Origin: Paramecium tetraurelia
Lineage: Eukaryota; Ciliophora; Oligohymenophorea; Peniculida; Parameciidae
NCBI RefSeq assembly: GCF_000165425.1
Contig: NW_001799066.1
Span: 496,001-560,000, forward strand
DNA: 64,000 bases
Direction: 5' to 3'
The notes below the pieces were generated by a model, which saw only the letters and a program-made list of their open reading frames with translations, ran no database searches and was not told the DNA's origin. Positions within the stretch are counted from its first letter, which is position 1. Every line of letters starts with the position of its first letter. This document shows, piece after piece, positions 24,694 through 37,504 of this stretch. The translations under genes were made by a program, and so were the position numbers.

Positions 24694-25704
24694 TTATTGC
24701 TTCGGCATTTAGTTAGAAATTTAATATTATTTATCACTTAATTAAGTTTTTGCAGCTACGAAAAAATTAAATTATTTTTATCTTGAGAGCATCCAAATTT
24801 TTGGAGATATATGTTTTTAAAAATAAAAAGGATGTATATTTTAGATTTCCTATTGATTTTTATCAAAAAAAATTTCTTAATTTAAAGGAGTTAAGGAATG
24901 CAAATTTAACCTCAGGATTAAACTACTATTCGACAATCTACTGTTAAATATGCTCATTTTAAAGTATTATGAATAAAAAACTTAGTATATCTTAACTTGC
25001 TTTCTACCTCTTTTTAATAAGATTAGAATGAAGGTGCTTTTAGGAATTTCTTAATTTAAGAATTTAATTAAATTTAAATTATATTATCAATTATTTTTTC
25101 TACTATTTTATATTGATATTCTACAATAATACCAAATAGTATCTATTTGTCATTCGATTAATAATATATATCTATAATTTTTAGGATCATTGTTCACTTT
25201 TTTAAATTAAATAGTCTTGAATTTGTTGATTTTGTTTCATGAAATTTTATCATACTAAGATAGATCTTAAATCATTAATACAATTTTTTTTCAAAATTAT
25301 ATCAGAAGGTCTATGTTTTCATAGATTAATCCTTTTTCTTGTAAAATAAGTTGCCATATGATGGCTCTACAATTTCCAACTTAATTAATTTTTAATGGCA
25401 AAAATCACGGTACAAATAAATTTTATCTATAATCATAGATTATTTTATTTGAATAAAATGATCAATAGAGATTTAGAATTATCACTTTATAAAAAAAAAA
25501 TAGATCTTGATTATAGTAAAATTTAACACAAATTTGGATCCATTAACAAAATTTCACCTGATAAGTTACAATATCATTAAAATAATCTATGTTGTAAATT
25601 GTTTAAGAATGCAAATAAAAGAAAAAGCATTTAAGTTAGAATTTAGACTATCGATCCACTTGTAGAAAAATATATTATAGAAAACAGTGGAAAATTTTTC
25701 AATA
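24694..25704. other. intergenic, no supported gene
   Basis: A kilobase of very AT-rich sequence. Short frames, including one starting at 24899, end within 35 codons. It may contain unresolved 3' exons of the preceding gene. No RNA or repeat was seen. Confidence 0.35.
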
Positions 25705-26112
25705 ATGTCACAAAATAAAGTTTAACACACAATTAAGGGAAAACACTATGCTATGTAACTTGGAATGGTACCTCTTTCCTCTCGATCGAAAACTCCAACC
25801 TAAAAGACTTACAGTTATTAATAAACTAATAGTCTGTTTTATTAAGAACCAAGGACTCAAAAAGTTAAATCTTCTCGTGCCTATTCAGAATAAAACACTT
25901 GTATTGAAATTCAAAAGGCTTGTTCGGCTTAATTGGAGGAATAAAAGAAATTACAAGGAATATATTAACGATTGCTAACTTGGAATGCTAATCAATATGA
26001 TAATAATTTTGTGAGACCACAAAGCTGTAAAAATCAAAATTAGAGATAATATTAACTTATAAATGAATTTAATGAGAATATTTTCAAACTTTCAAGTTCC
26101 TTTAAAGACTGA
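25705..26112 (+). CDS. hypothetical Gln/Lys-rich protein
   Basis: A 135-residue single-exon protein starting MSQNKVQHTIKGKHYAM; an in-frame Met exists 32 codons upstream (25609). It is basic and polar with many Ser-Arg and Gln-Lys pairs and no hydrophobic core, so probably disordered. Its last 21 bases overlap the 3' end of the convergent MFI-like gene. The G+C of the segment is higher than in the neighbouring gap, supporting coding. Confidence 0.6.
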
Positions 26113-27050
26113 ATCAATTTTTGTTTACTATAAAATAATAATTTTATTTACATGAATTTACTAAACAACATAATTTTCGCTTGCATTAGAAGTAGATAAT
26201 TAAAACCATTCTGTCATATATTTATCATAATCCAAATTTTCACTCCAATCTATAAGGTTTTATACTTCCTTATCAAATTCATCCTTAGAATAAAAAGAAA
26301 TTTTACATCATCCATTTCTAAATATTACTTAGTTTGAGTGAAGAAGTCTTAAGATTATTAAACCTATTTATTCTATTGAGTTCCCTCTTTTTATTTTTAA
26401 ATACTTTATGCCCATTTCAATTTATTGAGTCTCGTCTTCTTATTCACTTTTTCCTCTCGCTTGTCTTTTTTATGATGATAATATCTAATTTTGTTAGCTG
26501 TGTATAATTCAACAAAATCTGCTTTGATCATTTATTTGTTTGAGATCTATTGTTATTAAAATAAATTTAACTGGTCTCCATCCATTGTTGTCTAGCCTTA
26601 AATACCATCCTTGATTATCGTATTTTTATTAATTTTTCTTATATTCTGAATATGCAACTTTTTCATGAGGAACAGGATCTCTTTAGATTGATGAATAATC
26701 TCTAGGTGCAAAAGAATTTAAATCTACAATTCCTCCGTGACTATATATTTTATAGTAAATAATAGGAGGAAATTGCTAGATTAATAAGAAAATAATATAC
26801 TTCTCCACCAAGTCGAAATCGAATATGTGATTTGCAAGCAGCATCGAGCAATTGAGCCTCGTTAGGGTTAATAGCTTTTAACAATCGAGCTGGGTTTCCT
26901 CTAATATTAATTATTATTCAGTACTTGCACTTAAATAATATGATGTCTTTATAATATTGGAATATTTTTCTATTTGTAAATGACCTCCAAGCTCTACTAT
27001 AAAAAAATGAATTTCTACTTTTATATTTTTCTAGCTTTTTAATCTTCCAT
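26092..27050 (-). CDS. MFI/C11orf65-like protein with IQ motif
   Basis: A 277-residue protein assembled from six exons with introns of 22, 30, 25, 25 and 23 nt. An IQ-like start (ARKIQNRAWRSFTNRKIFQYYKD) could bind calmodulin. It is followed by the strongly conserved block NPNEAQLLDAACKSHIRFRLGG, FPPIIYYKIYSHGGIVDLNSF and WYLRLDNNGWRP. This matches the animal C11orf65 (mitochondrial fission inhibitor) family as I recall it. The C-terminal half is Lys/Gln-rich, then DWSENLDYDKYMTEW. The role in ciliates is unknown; conservation between animals and ciliates suggests a cilium-related or otherwise ancient function, which is inference. Confidence 0.78.
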
Positions 27051-27089
27051 TCTAATTAATTATAATATAAAATATTTAACATTCCGTTA
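27051..27089. promoter_or_regulatory. 39-bp divergent intergenic region
   Basis: The entire space between the opposed start codons of the MFI-like and RCC1-like genes, nearly all A/T. It must serve as a shared bidirectional promoter with very short leaders. Confidence 0.5.
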
Positions 27090-29363
27090 ATGTCTTCAAA
27101 AATCACTATCTATGGTATTATTAATCATGAAGATTCTGATCTTTTTGAAAGCGCAGGATCATTAACATTGAGAACACCTAGGAATGTCCCTAATTTCAAT
27201 GAAACAACTTCATTAACCATTCCAGGTTACGTCAAATAAATTTGTGCAGGTCAATCTCATATATTAGCCTTAACTTAAGACGGAAACGTATATAGTTATG
27301 GATCAAATTAATTTGGTTAAAGAGGCTCATCAGGACCAGGATTTCAATTGGTGATGAAGAATGTCCTTTAGATTGCAGTAGGTCTATATCATTCGGCTGC
27401 CTGTACTAAGGATAATAAAATTTATGTTTGGGGTAGAGGTTCGGAAGGGTAATTAGGAATGGGAGACACAGAAAATGTTGAAAAGCCTACAGAACTCAGT
27501 ATCTAAGGCTAAGAGGTTTGCTGTGGCAGTTTTCATACTCTTGTAAGAAATGGAGAAACATGTTATGTGATGGGAGAAAACTAGAATGGATAATTGGGAG
27601 TTTTAGGATAACATACAAGTCCTGTGAAATTGAGTATACCTATTGATTAAATGGCTGCGGGGTTGGATCATTCCTTATTTTTATATAAAGGACAAGTAAA
27701 ATTAAGTTTCAATAATTAGGTTTTTGTTACAGGAAATAATTTATTTGGATAATGTGGGGTATCTGAATAAGTAGTAAGAGAGCCTATTAAATTATCATTA
27801 AATTTTGAAGTACAATAAGTGATTGCTTCTATGGGAACATTTAGTTGTGTAATAAGTAAATAAGGAAAAGTCTATTTTTGGGGAACTGGAAGTTGGGGTT
27901 ATGCCAGAAAGTGCACTCCATTAGAAGAATTATGTAAATTAGATGAAGAATAGAGAGTGTCACAAGTTATTTCTGGAGAAAACTTTGCCATGTTGAAATG
28001 TTTAGATGGATGGTATGTTTTTGGAATGAATAAAATGCCTGAAAATTATTCACAATAATAAACACATAGAATTACACTAAACAAAGTCAATTTAGTTGAT
28101 GGCTAAATCAGTGCAGGTCTTAATATTGTTTTTGTCTATTCCCATAATCATGAAGTACAAAAGCCAACTTAATAAATGCCTGTTGATCAGGGATCCTACG
28201 TGTCTTAATCATCAGAATAAGAGTATAAATAGAGACCAAGTTATAAATAAAATAATGAAGTAAGGTAATCCTATTAAATGTAAACTTCAAGTGCTTTGAA
28301 GACCTCATAAATTCCACCTTCAGCTTTGAGATAATCTCAATAAGTTACAAATATTTCATAGTTTTCTAATTAAATTAGTTCCTCAACATAATTTTAGTAA
28401 GAATATTAATCAAATAAAATTGAATCTAAGTAAGGAAAGGATTATAAACTAAGTGATTTACTTTATAGATCTGATCATAAGCAAGATATTAGATAGGACC
28501 TTAAATTAGATCTTAGATAATCAGAACAAAAAGTTAGAACAGAATCCAGAACTCCTGATAATAGGAATGATCAAAAGTAAAATGATAAAAAATCTGATTA
28601 TAAGTTACCAATTAAAGAAGATGAATTGAAAGTTGAATTAAAATAAGAGTTGCTTAAATTGGAGAAAAGATAAGAGCAATTCAAATAGGAAATTATTAAC
28701 TAATAATAGTAATTAGACAGAAAAAACGAAAATTTAAAAGAAATTACTTTTGGTTTCAAATCTGATGTTAAACCTTTATAAGAAAGAAATATGACTTAAT
28801 AATCCTAGAAATGTTATGATTGTTTACATTTTTCTCAAAAAAATGATTACTATTAAAAACATATCAAATTTTAAGAAGAAGAAATATCCAACCTTAAAAA
28901 GGAATTAGAAATTTTGAAGAATTAGATTAAATAAAAAGACAATTATGTTAATGAATTAGAAAATAGAATTTTAAAATATTAAGAAACTAGTTTTAAATAA
29001 GTTTGCTTACAATAATCATAATAATAATAATAACCACCTATTTATAAACCAACAATGGAGGTGAGATTAAAAAGTGAGGAAAAATAGCCTGTTACTAGGG
29101 AAGAAGCATAATTGAACTACTAAAAAATTATTGATTATTCACCTAAAATTTATAGATAACCAATTATTGATTAATCACCAAAGGAAAGAACTTTCAATAC
29201 AAGTATCATCGATAAAATATAAACGTATTAATAATCTGCAAAAGCAGCAAGACCAGTTCACCAAAATCTGATGAATAGGTATTCAGCTCATGAAGTCCAA
29301 CCATAATAAATCTATCAACCTAATACATATGTTATCCCGTAATATTTCAAGGCAAGAAATTGA
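27090..29363 (+). CDS. RCC1-repeat protein with C-terminal coiled coil
   Basis: A 749-residue protein with a single 24-nt intron (27696-27719) that carries no stop but would insert eight residues into a repeat. Residues 1 to about 340 contain RCC1-type beta-propeller blades, seen as repeated G-x-G and HS/HT-x-L motifs (VYSYGSNQFGQRG, IYVWGRGSEGQLGMG, VYFWGTGSWGY). The rest is Gln/Ser-rich, then a coiled coil (about 500-620) and a disordered Pro/Tyr-rich tail. A CYDCLHFSQ segment lies inside the coil. RCC1 folds serve as guanine-exchange or scaffolding modules; the partner cannot be named. Confidence 0.85.
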
Positions 29364-29710
29364 GAATGATCTTTATATATACTTTATTAACAAAAATTAT
29401 TTACTCTTTTCATAATTTTACATATTTTTAGAAATTATTTATTTAATTAAGATAATTGAATATCTTGAATGTATATTTTATTTTTAAAATTATATTTTTG
29501 TTTCTAGTTATTTTAAAATAGAAATAATTAAGGAATATTAGAGAAGATTTTTTTATTTTTATAAATCTCTTAATAAATTTATAGAATGAAGTAAGTAGAT
29601 GATAATTTTTAATTTCATAATATTTACTTGATTCTAATCAAAATTATTTAGAATTAAATGATAATTAGTTAAACAAAATATGAATTTTATTTGATAAAAA
29701 TTACATATAA
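29364..29710. other. intergenic, convergent 3' ends
   Basis: About 350 bases of AT-rich sequence between two converging genes. Nothing recognisable; presumably 3' untranslated and polyadenylation signals. Confidence 0.4.
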
Positions 29711-31505
29711 TCATTAATTAAGCAAAGAAAATGAAAAGTAAGTGAGGTTATTTTTTTATTTAACTTTAATTTAAGTATTACAACCGTAATGCCATAATAT
29801 AAATTTCATTATAATTAAAGTTGTTGCTTTTAAAGGATCTTAATAATTCAACTTTTTATCTAAATGTAATAAATTTGATTGAAGATGGGATGTAATTGCG
29901 AATTTATCCTAATCATTAAAAAAAAATAAAGGTTTTGAAAAGTAAGCTCGTATTTAAGGAATAATTAATTAAGTAAATTGCATCAAAGTAAAATGAATAG
30001 ATTCAACTTTATCTTCATTTATTTTAGATGATATCTTAATATGACCTTCATTTTTCTCTCTGAATTAAAACAATGATATGAATATTAGCAAAACTGAGTT
30101 TAGATCTATATGTAAATTTTCTATTTTTAACTTGTTAATAATAGTCAGTTAACTCCCAAAAACAGATTTTATTAATTAAATAAGCTTATCCTTATGGTAT
30201 TTTTTATTAGGCGTTCCATTTATTATATTAGGGTTCTACAAAATGTTTAGAGATACAAAGTAATTCATACATTGTAATTTAGCAAATCTATCATCTTTTT
30301 CTTTAAAGTAGACACTTAAACAATGTTAAGCCAAAGAAGTAATGAGTCTATTTTTTAAGTTCAACTCTAATTTCTCATGATTTTATGAATAATTATTTAT
30401 ACTTTCAGTAGCCATTATGACCATTTATTGTTCATCAGTCCAGTAATTAACAATTTAGACTTTGAATTAGTTACCTAATAAGTTAGAATGACATATCAAT
30501 GAATTAATCAATTTGTCTTAAGAGCCCCTTTTTCTCAATTCAAAGGCAGAACCTGATGACGAATTACTTTATAACATCATTCTAATATGTTTTTCAAGTG
30601 TACACTTGTTTTCTTTATTAGTAAGTTTTGATCCTCTAGAATAGGTTAGCTACATGAATTATAACAATATTTTACGTTTCTTAGAACTGTTCTTAAATCG
30701 TTGTCATTATTAACTTATAAAATTTCCTTGGTAATATTATTCATTTAATGTATTCTTAGTTAATCCTATTGTTTATCTAATTTAATGACTAAAATAGATT
30801 ATTCTAAGACAGTGTCAATTATCTAAAAATTGTTGTTAATTTTTACTGCAAACCATTTTTTTCTTTCTCGATTGTGGAGGAATTACTGTCTCTTGTTATT
30901 CTCTATACTATATTTGATGGCAATCATTCCAACAATAACAGAGATAAAACTCAATAATAGACTAACATAGATAGAAGAGTAATTATAAGCCCATAAAATG
31001 TAAGCTAACAGTAACCCTATTACTATAAGGGCTTATGACAATAATAGATAGCCTTGAATAAATATGGCTATATAATAATGACAATAAATACCCATATGAA
31101 AATAGCAAGCACAGAATCCGTAATACCAATCATAATTTGAATGATAGGAATTAGTTGGATTGCTTTATCTAAAAATATAGTCAACACTTTAAATCAAAGC
31201 CATAATTATTTATAGAAAAGGCAAAATTATGTTTATTACACTTGGGTATTTATCTATTAAAAACTTTGAGAAGATTATAAAGATAACAATAAAACAACAA
31301 CTTAGTAGTATGACGATAAAATAAGGCTGACTTCTAAAGTAATATATGGAATAAAATATCATGTATAACTATTTTTCAATATGAAAATTACGCATGCTTG
31401 CAAAGAAAAGGCTGTATATTCCTTTTTCACTACAGGTATTTGACTTTCTCTGTATTCTAATTCTAGATTTGTTGATTAAAAAGTTAAAGAGTATTTATTA
31501 AACAT
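29711..31505 (-). CDS. multi-pass membrane protein with large cytoplasmic C-terminus
   Basis: A 581-residue protein with introns of 23 and 26 nt. After a short hydrophilic N-terminus come about six hydrophobic segments between residues 50 and 230 (for example FIVILLSCCFIVIFIIF and LLLSFISVIVGMIAI). The remainder is soluble and helical with many Asn, Leu and Lys residues. The arrangement resembles sensor kinases or cyclase-like receptors. However, I could not find a clear H-box, N-box or catalytic motif, so no function is assigned. It converges on the RCC1 gene. Confidence 0.7.
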
Positions 31506-32040
31506 TTAATTAAATGAAAACTTTTAAAAAGAGTATTGGAATCAAAATAGCATACATTTCTGAATTTATATGAGGATATAATTATTCAAATTTAATTAAT
31601 AAGGAACAGTAGTAATTAAAATAAAAAACCCCTTTGCTTTTTTTAATAAGATAACTCTGGTAGTTTACATTCGTGTGATTATTTTGAAGTAGAGATTTTA
31701 TTTATATGAATATGCTTAAATATTTGTTTATTTAATACAATTTGGGGGAATTTTTCAATCATAGTTCAAAGAAATATATTTAGAATTAATTTTTCATCAT
31801 TATAATATAAAACATCAATTTTTGATAAAATTGAGTCAGTAATGTGAATGTCTTTGTTGTTTATTTTAGCAATATCCTCCTGTAGCATATAATTGATTAC
31901 TTTATTTATAAACTATAGGTAGGATTATCTTTACATTCATTTTATATAACAGAACATGTAATTTCTTATGAAATGAAAAGTGGGGGAATTATTTATATAT
32001 TATAAATTAAAGGAAAAATCTATAAATATATTTCTTAAAA
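31506..32040. other. intergenic with weak open frames
   Basis: A minus-strand frame of 40 residues (31766-31888, MLQEDIAKINNKDIHITDS...) continues in the same frame after a TGA. It could be a gene remnant. Otherwise AT-rich spacer containing two GGGGGAAT motifs (31744 and 31982). Confidence 0.3.
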
Positions 32041-35000
32041 ATGGAGTCAAGTTTAAGTAAAATCAATAATGTGGCTGAGAAAGCTATGTTGGAATTGTAG
32101 AAGCAGCCACTAATAACGTGGAATTCTGGATGCTTAAACACGATTAGATATGTATTAAATTGCTATAACAGATATTAGATAAATTAAAATCATGTTTAGA
32201 GGAAGTGAGTTTCAATTTGATGACTAAGGATCTTAACAATGAGGCATCACTATTATAAAAGTTATCAGCAAATTATGCAGTTGTATTTGATAAGGTGATT
32301 GAAATTAATTCACGAAAAATAGTTAATGCTCCTGAATTACCTATTGAATACTGTTAGAGATAACCAAATTCTACAAGATCAATGTTGGGTGGAACTGAAG
32401 TTTAGAATTTTAGTAATTCATTATGCACATAATTTAGAGATATATTCTTAGAAAAATTCAGAATTTATAGATGCTGAATAGACTTTTAAAATGAATAAGT
32501 AAAAGATCTTTAGGAAAATGGAAAATAAAGGTACAAGTACTAGTGATGATGCAATGATTAAGTTACTTTAAGGGAATATTTAATATGAAACTGAAAAGGA
32601 ATTGTTAAGAATTCAAGAGGAAAATGAAGCTAATTTAATAGACTTAAGGAAGCAATTAAAGTTAAAGGGTTTGTGGTCAGAAATCTGTAGCAGTCATGCT
32701 ACATAAAAATTGAATGATTTGAATAAACATATGGAGAGGGAGACTTTTAAGAATGATTTATACATAACAGATTAAATTAAGTAAGCGAATGAGATTAAGG
32801 ATGAGGAAGAATTTGATATAAGAAAAGAAGTCAAAGATAAGATATTGTTGGTTTAAAGGAAGACAGCCGATAGAATAATGAGAGCAGCAGAGAGAAAGAT
32901 TAGACTTGAATATGATGCATTTATGATAAAGAGAACAGCAGGTATTTTAGTAAAAAAGAGCAAGACTTAAAATTTTTAAAGAATTGAAGAATTAGAGAAA
33001 TTGATAAAAGATAAGAATGATTAGATAGTTGAAAAAGAAGCCAAAATGAATTAATTATTCTAAAAATTTGAAGAATAAGAGAAGAAATTTACAAGTTTGT
33101 TAAAACAGATTGATACTTATAAAGTAACTCAAAAAGTAGAAGTATGCAATACAATAGTATCTAAAAATGGAAAGAAATCAGATGTTGAAGTTTAGGTTTC
33201 TATGGTGGATCCAAGAGTTGAATTGTTTGAATTAAGATTATCTGAAATGATTGATGAAAATGACGAAATGAAAGAAGAATTAAAATTGTTACATGAGAAG
33301 GCTTTGGAGGATAAGATCTAAAGTTTGACTGGACCAAAATAAATAGAAGAAGTCTTATTATTATTACTTTAAAGTGATTTATCACCAGATAATAAAATAA
33401 TATCACTTAATACTTTACTATAATATATAAAGGATAATTCAGCTGAGGATATTGCAAGATTGGCACCAAATGAGTTATATCGTATTGTAAGATCTAAGTT
33501 GAAATTTAATTGTGAATCTCCTTTAGAAAAACTTGATGAATTATCTGGAGATGAAGATGACAGTTATGAATAATAATCTTAAACAAAGAAGAGAGTGAAA
33601 AATAACAAGAAACGAGTAGGGCATATTGAAAAACCATTTGAACCCTCGATACAAGAATAATTAGATCTTGATAAAATTGCTACTTAAAGAAGACAGGCAT
33701 AATCAGAGACTGAAGATGAATCAACTAAAATATAGAAAAAATAATTACTCTAATTAAACCAGATTGATGATATAACTAAGAAGACTAGTGTTCATAAATT
33801 AATTGAATAAGTTAGTAGTCCTAAATCAACAAATAGATCGAATATCACTTTTAAATAGAAGTAGGGATATTTAAAAACCAATAGAAATAACAGTGCTGTC
33901 AACAATGATAGAAATAAAAAGGATTAAAATTCCTCATCTGGATAATTTGGAATCTAAAACAGTAGACCAACCCTTACATAATTAGAAACCAAGAGCAATA
34001 AGTAATCCTTTTCAAATTTCTCTTCTAAGGAATTAAATATTTAAAAAGGAGAAAAATAACATAAAAAACCATCAATAATGGATTAAAGTGATATTCAATG
34101 TGAATTTTACAAATATAATAAAACTAAAGATATTGGAATATAAGTATCATTAAAATAAGAGTCTAAGATTCCTCCTTAATAATAGCATATTGAAACTTTT
34201 ATATAATAATCTCAATAATAATTAAAAGAAAAGGAAAAAGAGAAAATAGAAGAATAAACAAAAAAGCTTAATGATTCTTAGATTTATAGAGCCAAGGCAG
34301 AGTCAATTTCATAGAAGACTACTTAAACAGATGATTTCGTTTTATGGAATCTCTTTTAGTAGATGGCTGGCGATCTTGGACTTTCAGAAGATCAATTAAA
34401 GAAATTAGAAGCTGTTTTCTTAAATGAATAATAATTTATTCACTTCTATGATAAGAATTCAACTTAAAAATAATTATCCCGTAATTCATCTAACTAAATT
34501 GATACAATGGGAGATTATAGAAGAGATAGTTATAGAAATTTAGATAAAAGTACAGGCATAAGAAATTCAATTAAACTTAGAACAGGTAGTTAATAAAATA
34601 TCTTCACAAATAATGATTTAGTGGACAATTATGTCTAATAAAAAAATGAGTTAGGAGATGATGAGTAATATAAAAATTAAAATACATAACCAACTTCATT
34701 ATATTCACCAGGTGTCAGTAGATAATAAAGTTAGATTATATTTTCAGGAAATCAAAATAATTATAATGGATCAATAAATTAGCCTTTTAGTTCTAATGGT
34801 ATAGGTAATGGTTAAAGAACAAATAGTCCTATAAATCACAATTCAAGTTAGGGCCTGAGAAGTGTTAGTCAACTTATAAACACAGGTGATAATGTTCATA
34901 TCATTACATATGGCCCTGTATCTCCATCTGAATAAATGATTAGAAATAAGCATCGAACTTCTTCTTCTAGTTAGAAACTGTTAGAGGATATGTTGAAATC

Positions 35001-35494
35001 TAAATCTTAAATTGCAAAATCGCCAGAACAAAATCAAAGAGAATAAAAGGAGTAACAATTATTTTTTTCTGTTTTCGGCGATGAACCTCAAAATGATGAA
35101 GAGTTCGATTTAGAAATACTTAGATAAAACATGGGAAGACCATTGGAAATAATCTAAGATCATCTGAAAGAAGAATCAATTAAAAAGGTATTTACTTAAT
35201 TGGCTTAAAGAGAAAAAAATGAATGGAAAGATAAAATTTTCTTGATTATCTCTAAATATTGTAACAAGAGTGTTCAAACAATCACTTATTTTGATTTCAA
35301 AAAGTATTATGAAAATTATATGAGAGTAATAATACATCATTATATTTTAGGTGCATAAAAGATGTGGTGATGAATGCACACATATGAAAAGATTTTTAGC
35401 TAGAATTGGATTTGGATTTGTTAGTAAAAGAAAAGTCTTGAACATGTCCAAATAAAGTGTATCTCCATTTGAATAATTACCTAAACTTAAATGA
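32041..35494 (+). CDS. large coiled-coil, Gln/Ser-rich protein
   Basis: A 1,127-residue protein with introns of 20, 25 and 25 nt. Residues about 150-430 are a long charged coiled coil (LEYDAF, EELEKLIKDKNDQIVEKEAK...). The middle is a polar, Gln/Asn-rich linker with many TAA/TAG glutamines. The last 130 residues are more globular, and end HKRCGDECTHMKRFLARIGFGF. The final intron lies just before this end. No domain name can be given; the length and coil suggest a structural or cytoskeletal role, which is inference only. Confidence 0.78.
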
Positions 35495-35539
35495 ATATTA
35501 ATAATATTAATTTTAATATAAATATACTTATAGATATTT

Positions 35540-36109
35540 ATGGGAAGAAAAAATAGAGACTTATCATATTTGAAACCCTTTTGTTTTTACTGTGATAAAA
35601 CATTTAAAAATGAAGTGTACTTGCATTAGCATTAAAAAGCTAAGCATTTTACATGCTAGAGATGCTTCAAGAAGTTTTCATCATGTGATTCATTAAAAAA
35701 TCATGTTGAATCCGCTCATCATGAAGTTTTGACCAAGTTTAAAGGATTATTCTTATTTTAGAATTCCCAATGCCACTGGTGATAGGAGCGATATTAAAAA
35801 TAAAATATTTGGAATGCAAGGAGTACCAAGAGTAGAAATTGAGAAGAGAATAAGAAAAGGAGCTGAAGAATATTGGACCAAAATATTAAGTGCTCAATAT
35901 TAGCAAAGAAGAAAAGAGAATAAATAAAGAATGAAGTAGAATAGGGAAATAAGTAAAAAAGAAAACTAACAAGATGTTAAAATAGATGTAAGATTTATAT
36001 TGTCAAACATAATTAGAATGAAAAAGAAGAAATTGAGTAGCATGAATATAATCCAGAAGCTAAACCCATCAGTTTTGATCTAGATTATGAGTAATTGCAA
36101 AAACAATGA
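35540..36109 (+). CDS. BuGZ/ZNF207-type C2H2 zinc-finger protein, short form
   Basis: A 171-residue protein with introns of 25 and 29 nt. The N-terminus MGRKNRDLSYLKPFCFYCDK matches the family opening. It has two C2H2 fingers (CFYC...HQHQKAKH and CQRCFKKF...HVESAHH) and then the diagnostic block IPNATGDRSDIKNKIFGMQG. Known role: BuGZ binds microtubules and Bub3 in the spindle and also acts in splicing. The animal protein is about 480 residues; here the low-complexity region and any Bub3-binding GLEBS motif are missing. Only the conserved core plus a basic tail remains. Confidence 0.85.
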
Positions 36110-36180
36110 TATATTATATACCTCATCCAGAATATCATACTCAATCTATAAGTCAACTATTTAAGCAGTAATATTAATAA

Positions 36181-37308
36181 TCAATCTAAAATCAGTTAAA
36201 GTTTCTTAAGAGTCTTCTCATTGTCCTTTTTATTCGAGTAAACTCTTTCTAAATCTGGGATCAACTCCTTAATTGTATCTTTATTAGTTTATTTTAATAA
36301 TGCTAATAAACAAAGAGTTTGTTATTCATATTAAAAGTTTTCTAAAAGTACTTTTAGATTATTAATGATTTCAAACTCCTTTATTATTTCCATGAATTGT
36401 GAACTTTAGCATTTAAATAGCATTGCATAATGTAATAGTATGATTTATTTTTAATGTTTTTAAGAGTTCTAAATGATTATTATTTGATTGACTATCTCTT
36501 TATTTTAAATTATTGTTTCTACATAATATTAAGCATAATAATAAAGTATTCTTAAGGTATATTTCTATCTACTAGATATTTATAAATATTTTGCACAGAA
36601 CTCAATAAATTGACTTTTGTGCAGAATCTATACAAATTTTACATAGTCATTGATTAGATAGTACATAATTTTTAATATGATATTATCAATACCTTTATTC
36701 AAATTATTACAACATAATTCCATTAATTCATTTTAGATAAATGTCACTTTTGTTAGAGCGTAGAATCCATGAAAACATTCCTATTAGATTTTTAGAACAT
36801 CAGGGTATTTCTTCTAGTACATCCAAAAGATATTAAAAAGTTGTTCTCTTTAAATTATCTCAGTTTCCCCATTTTGAGAATCTCTTTTAAATTTGGCTAA
36901 CACACTCAAAAACCATAATCTGAGGGATAGATCTTCAAGATTTTTGTATCTATGAACTTCTTCAATCATGTAATCAATAATCTTCAATTCTAAGACTTCG
37001 TCTTAAACTGACTTCTCACTACATAAATTACCCAATCCAATAAAAGCATTAGTTTTTTCTTTTGATTACAATAATTCATAAAAAAACTATATCCCTCCAA
37101 TTTGAATCAGATCTAATGTTTGTTCTTTTGATCCCGCAGTTGCATCTGTAAGTCGATTGATTGATTCTTAATCCTTATTATTTATTAAATCAAGCATCAT
37201 TTCTTTTGATAATTAAGGTATTCTTTTTTCTTTAAATATTTTTTCTATTTCATTTCTTCTTATTCTTAGTGAAAAACATTCTCTTTTCTAATATAGCAAA
37301 CTATTCAT
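36181..37308 (-). CDS. importin-alpha-like armadillo-repeat protein
   Basis: A 375-residue, intron-free protein. The N-terminus (YQKRECFSLRIRRNEIEKIFKEKRI) has the clustered Arg/Lys pattern of an importin-beta-binding domain. Helical repeats follow (FFYELLQSKEKTNAFIGLGNLCSEKSVQDEVLELKII). Importin alphas are usually about 530 residues with ten armadillo repeats, so this one is short and its later repeats are poor in the Trp/Asn residues that hold nuclear localisation signals. It may be a divergent paralogue rather than the main carrier. It converges on the BuGZ gene with 71 nt between stops. Confidence 0.6.
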
Positions 37309-37504
37309 TTGGTTAAATTTTAATTAAAATTAACTAAATAAAAGTAAACTCAATTTATATCTAAATTTGCTAATTATTATACTAAACTAAATATATAATA
37401 TTTAATTGTTTCTTTCTGAATATTAAGTAGTGAATGTCTTATTTTCTTCTCTCTCTTGAAATCTAACAAAATATTGTTAATCTAAAAATGACTAAAAATA
37501 TTAG

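Noticed and set aside
31766-31888. A small minus-strand gene
   Set aside because: Only 40 residues, no start context, and continuation is blocked by TGA.
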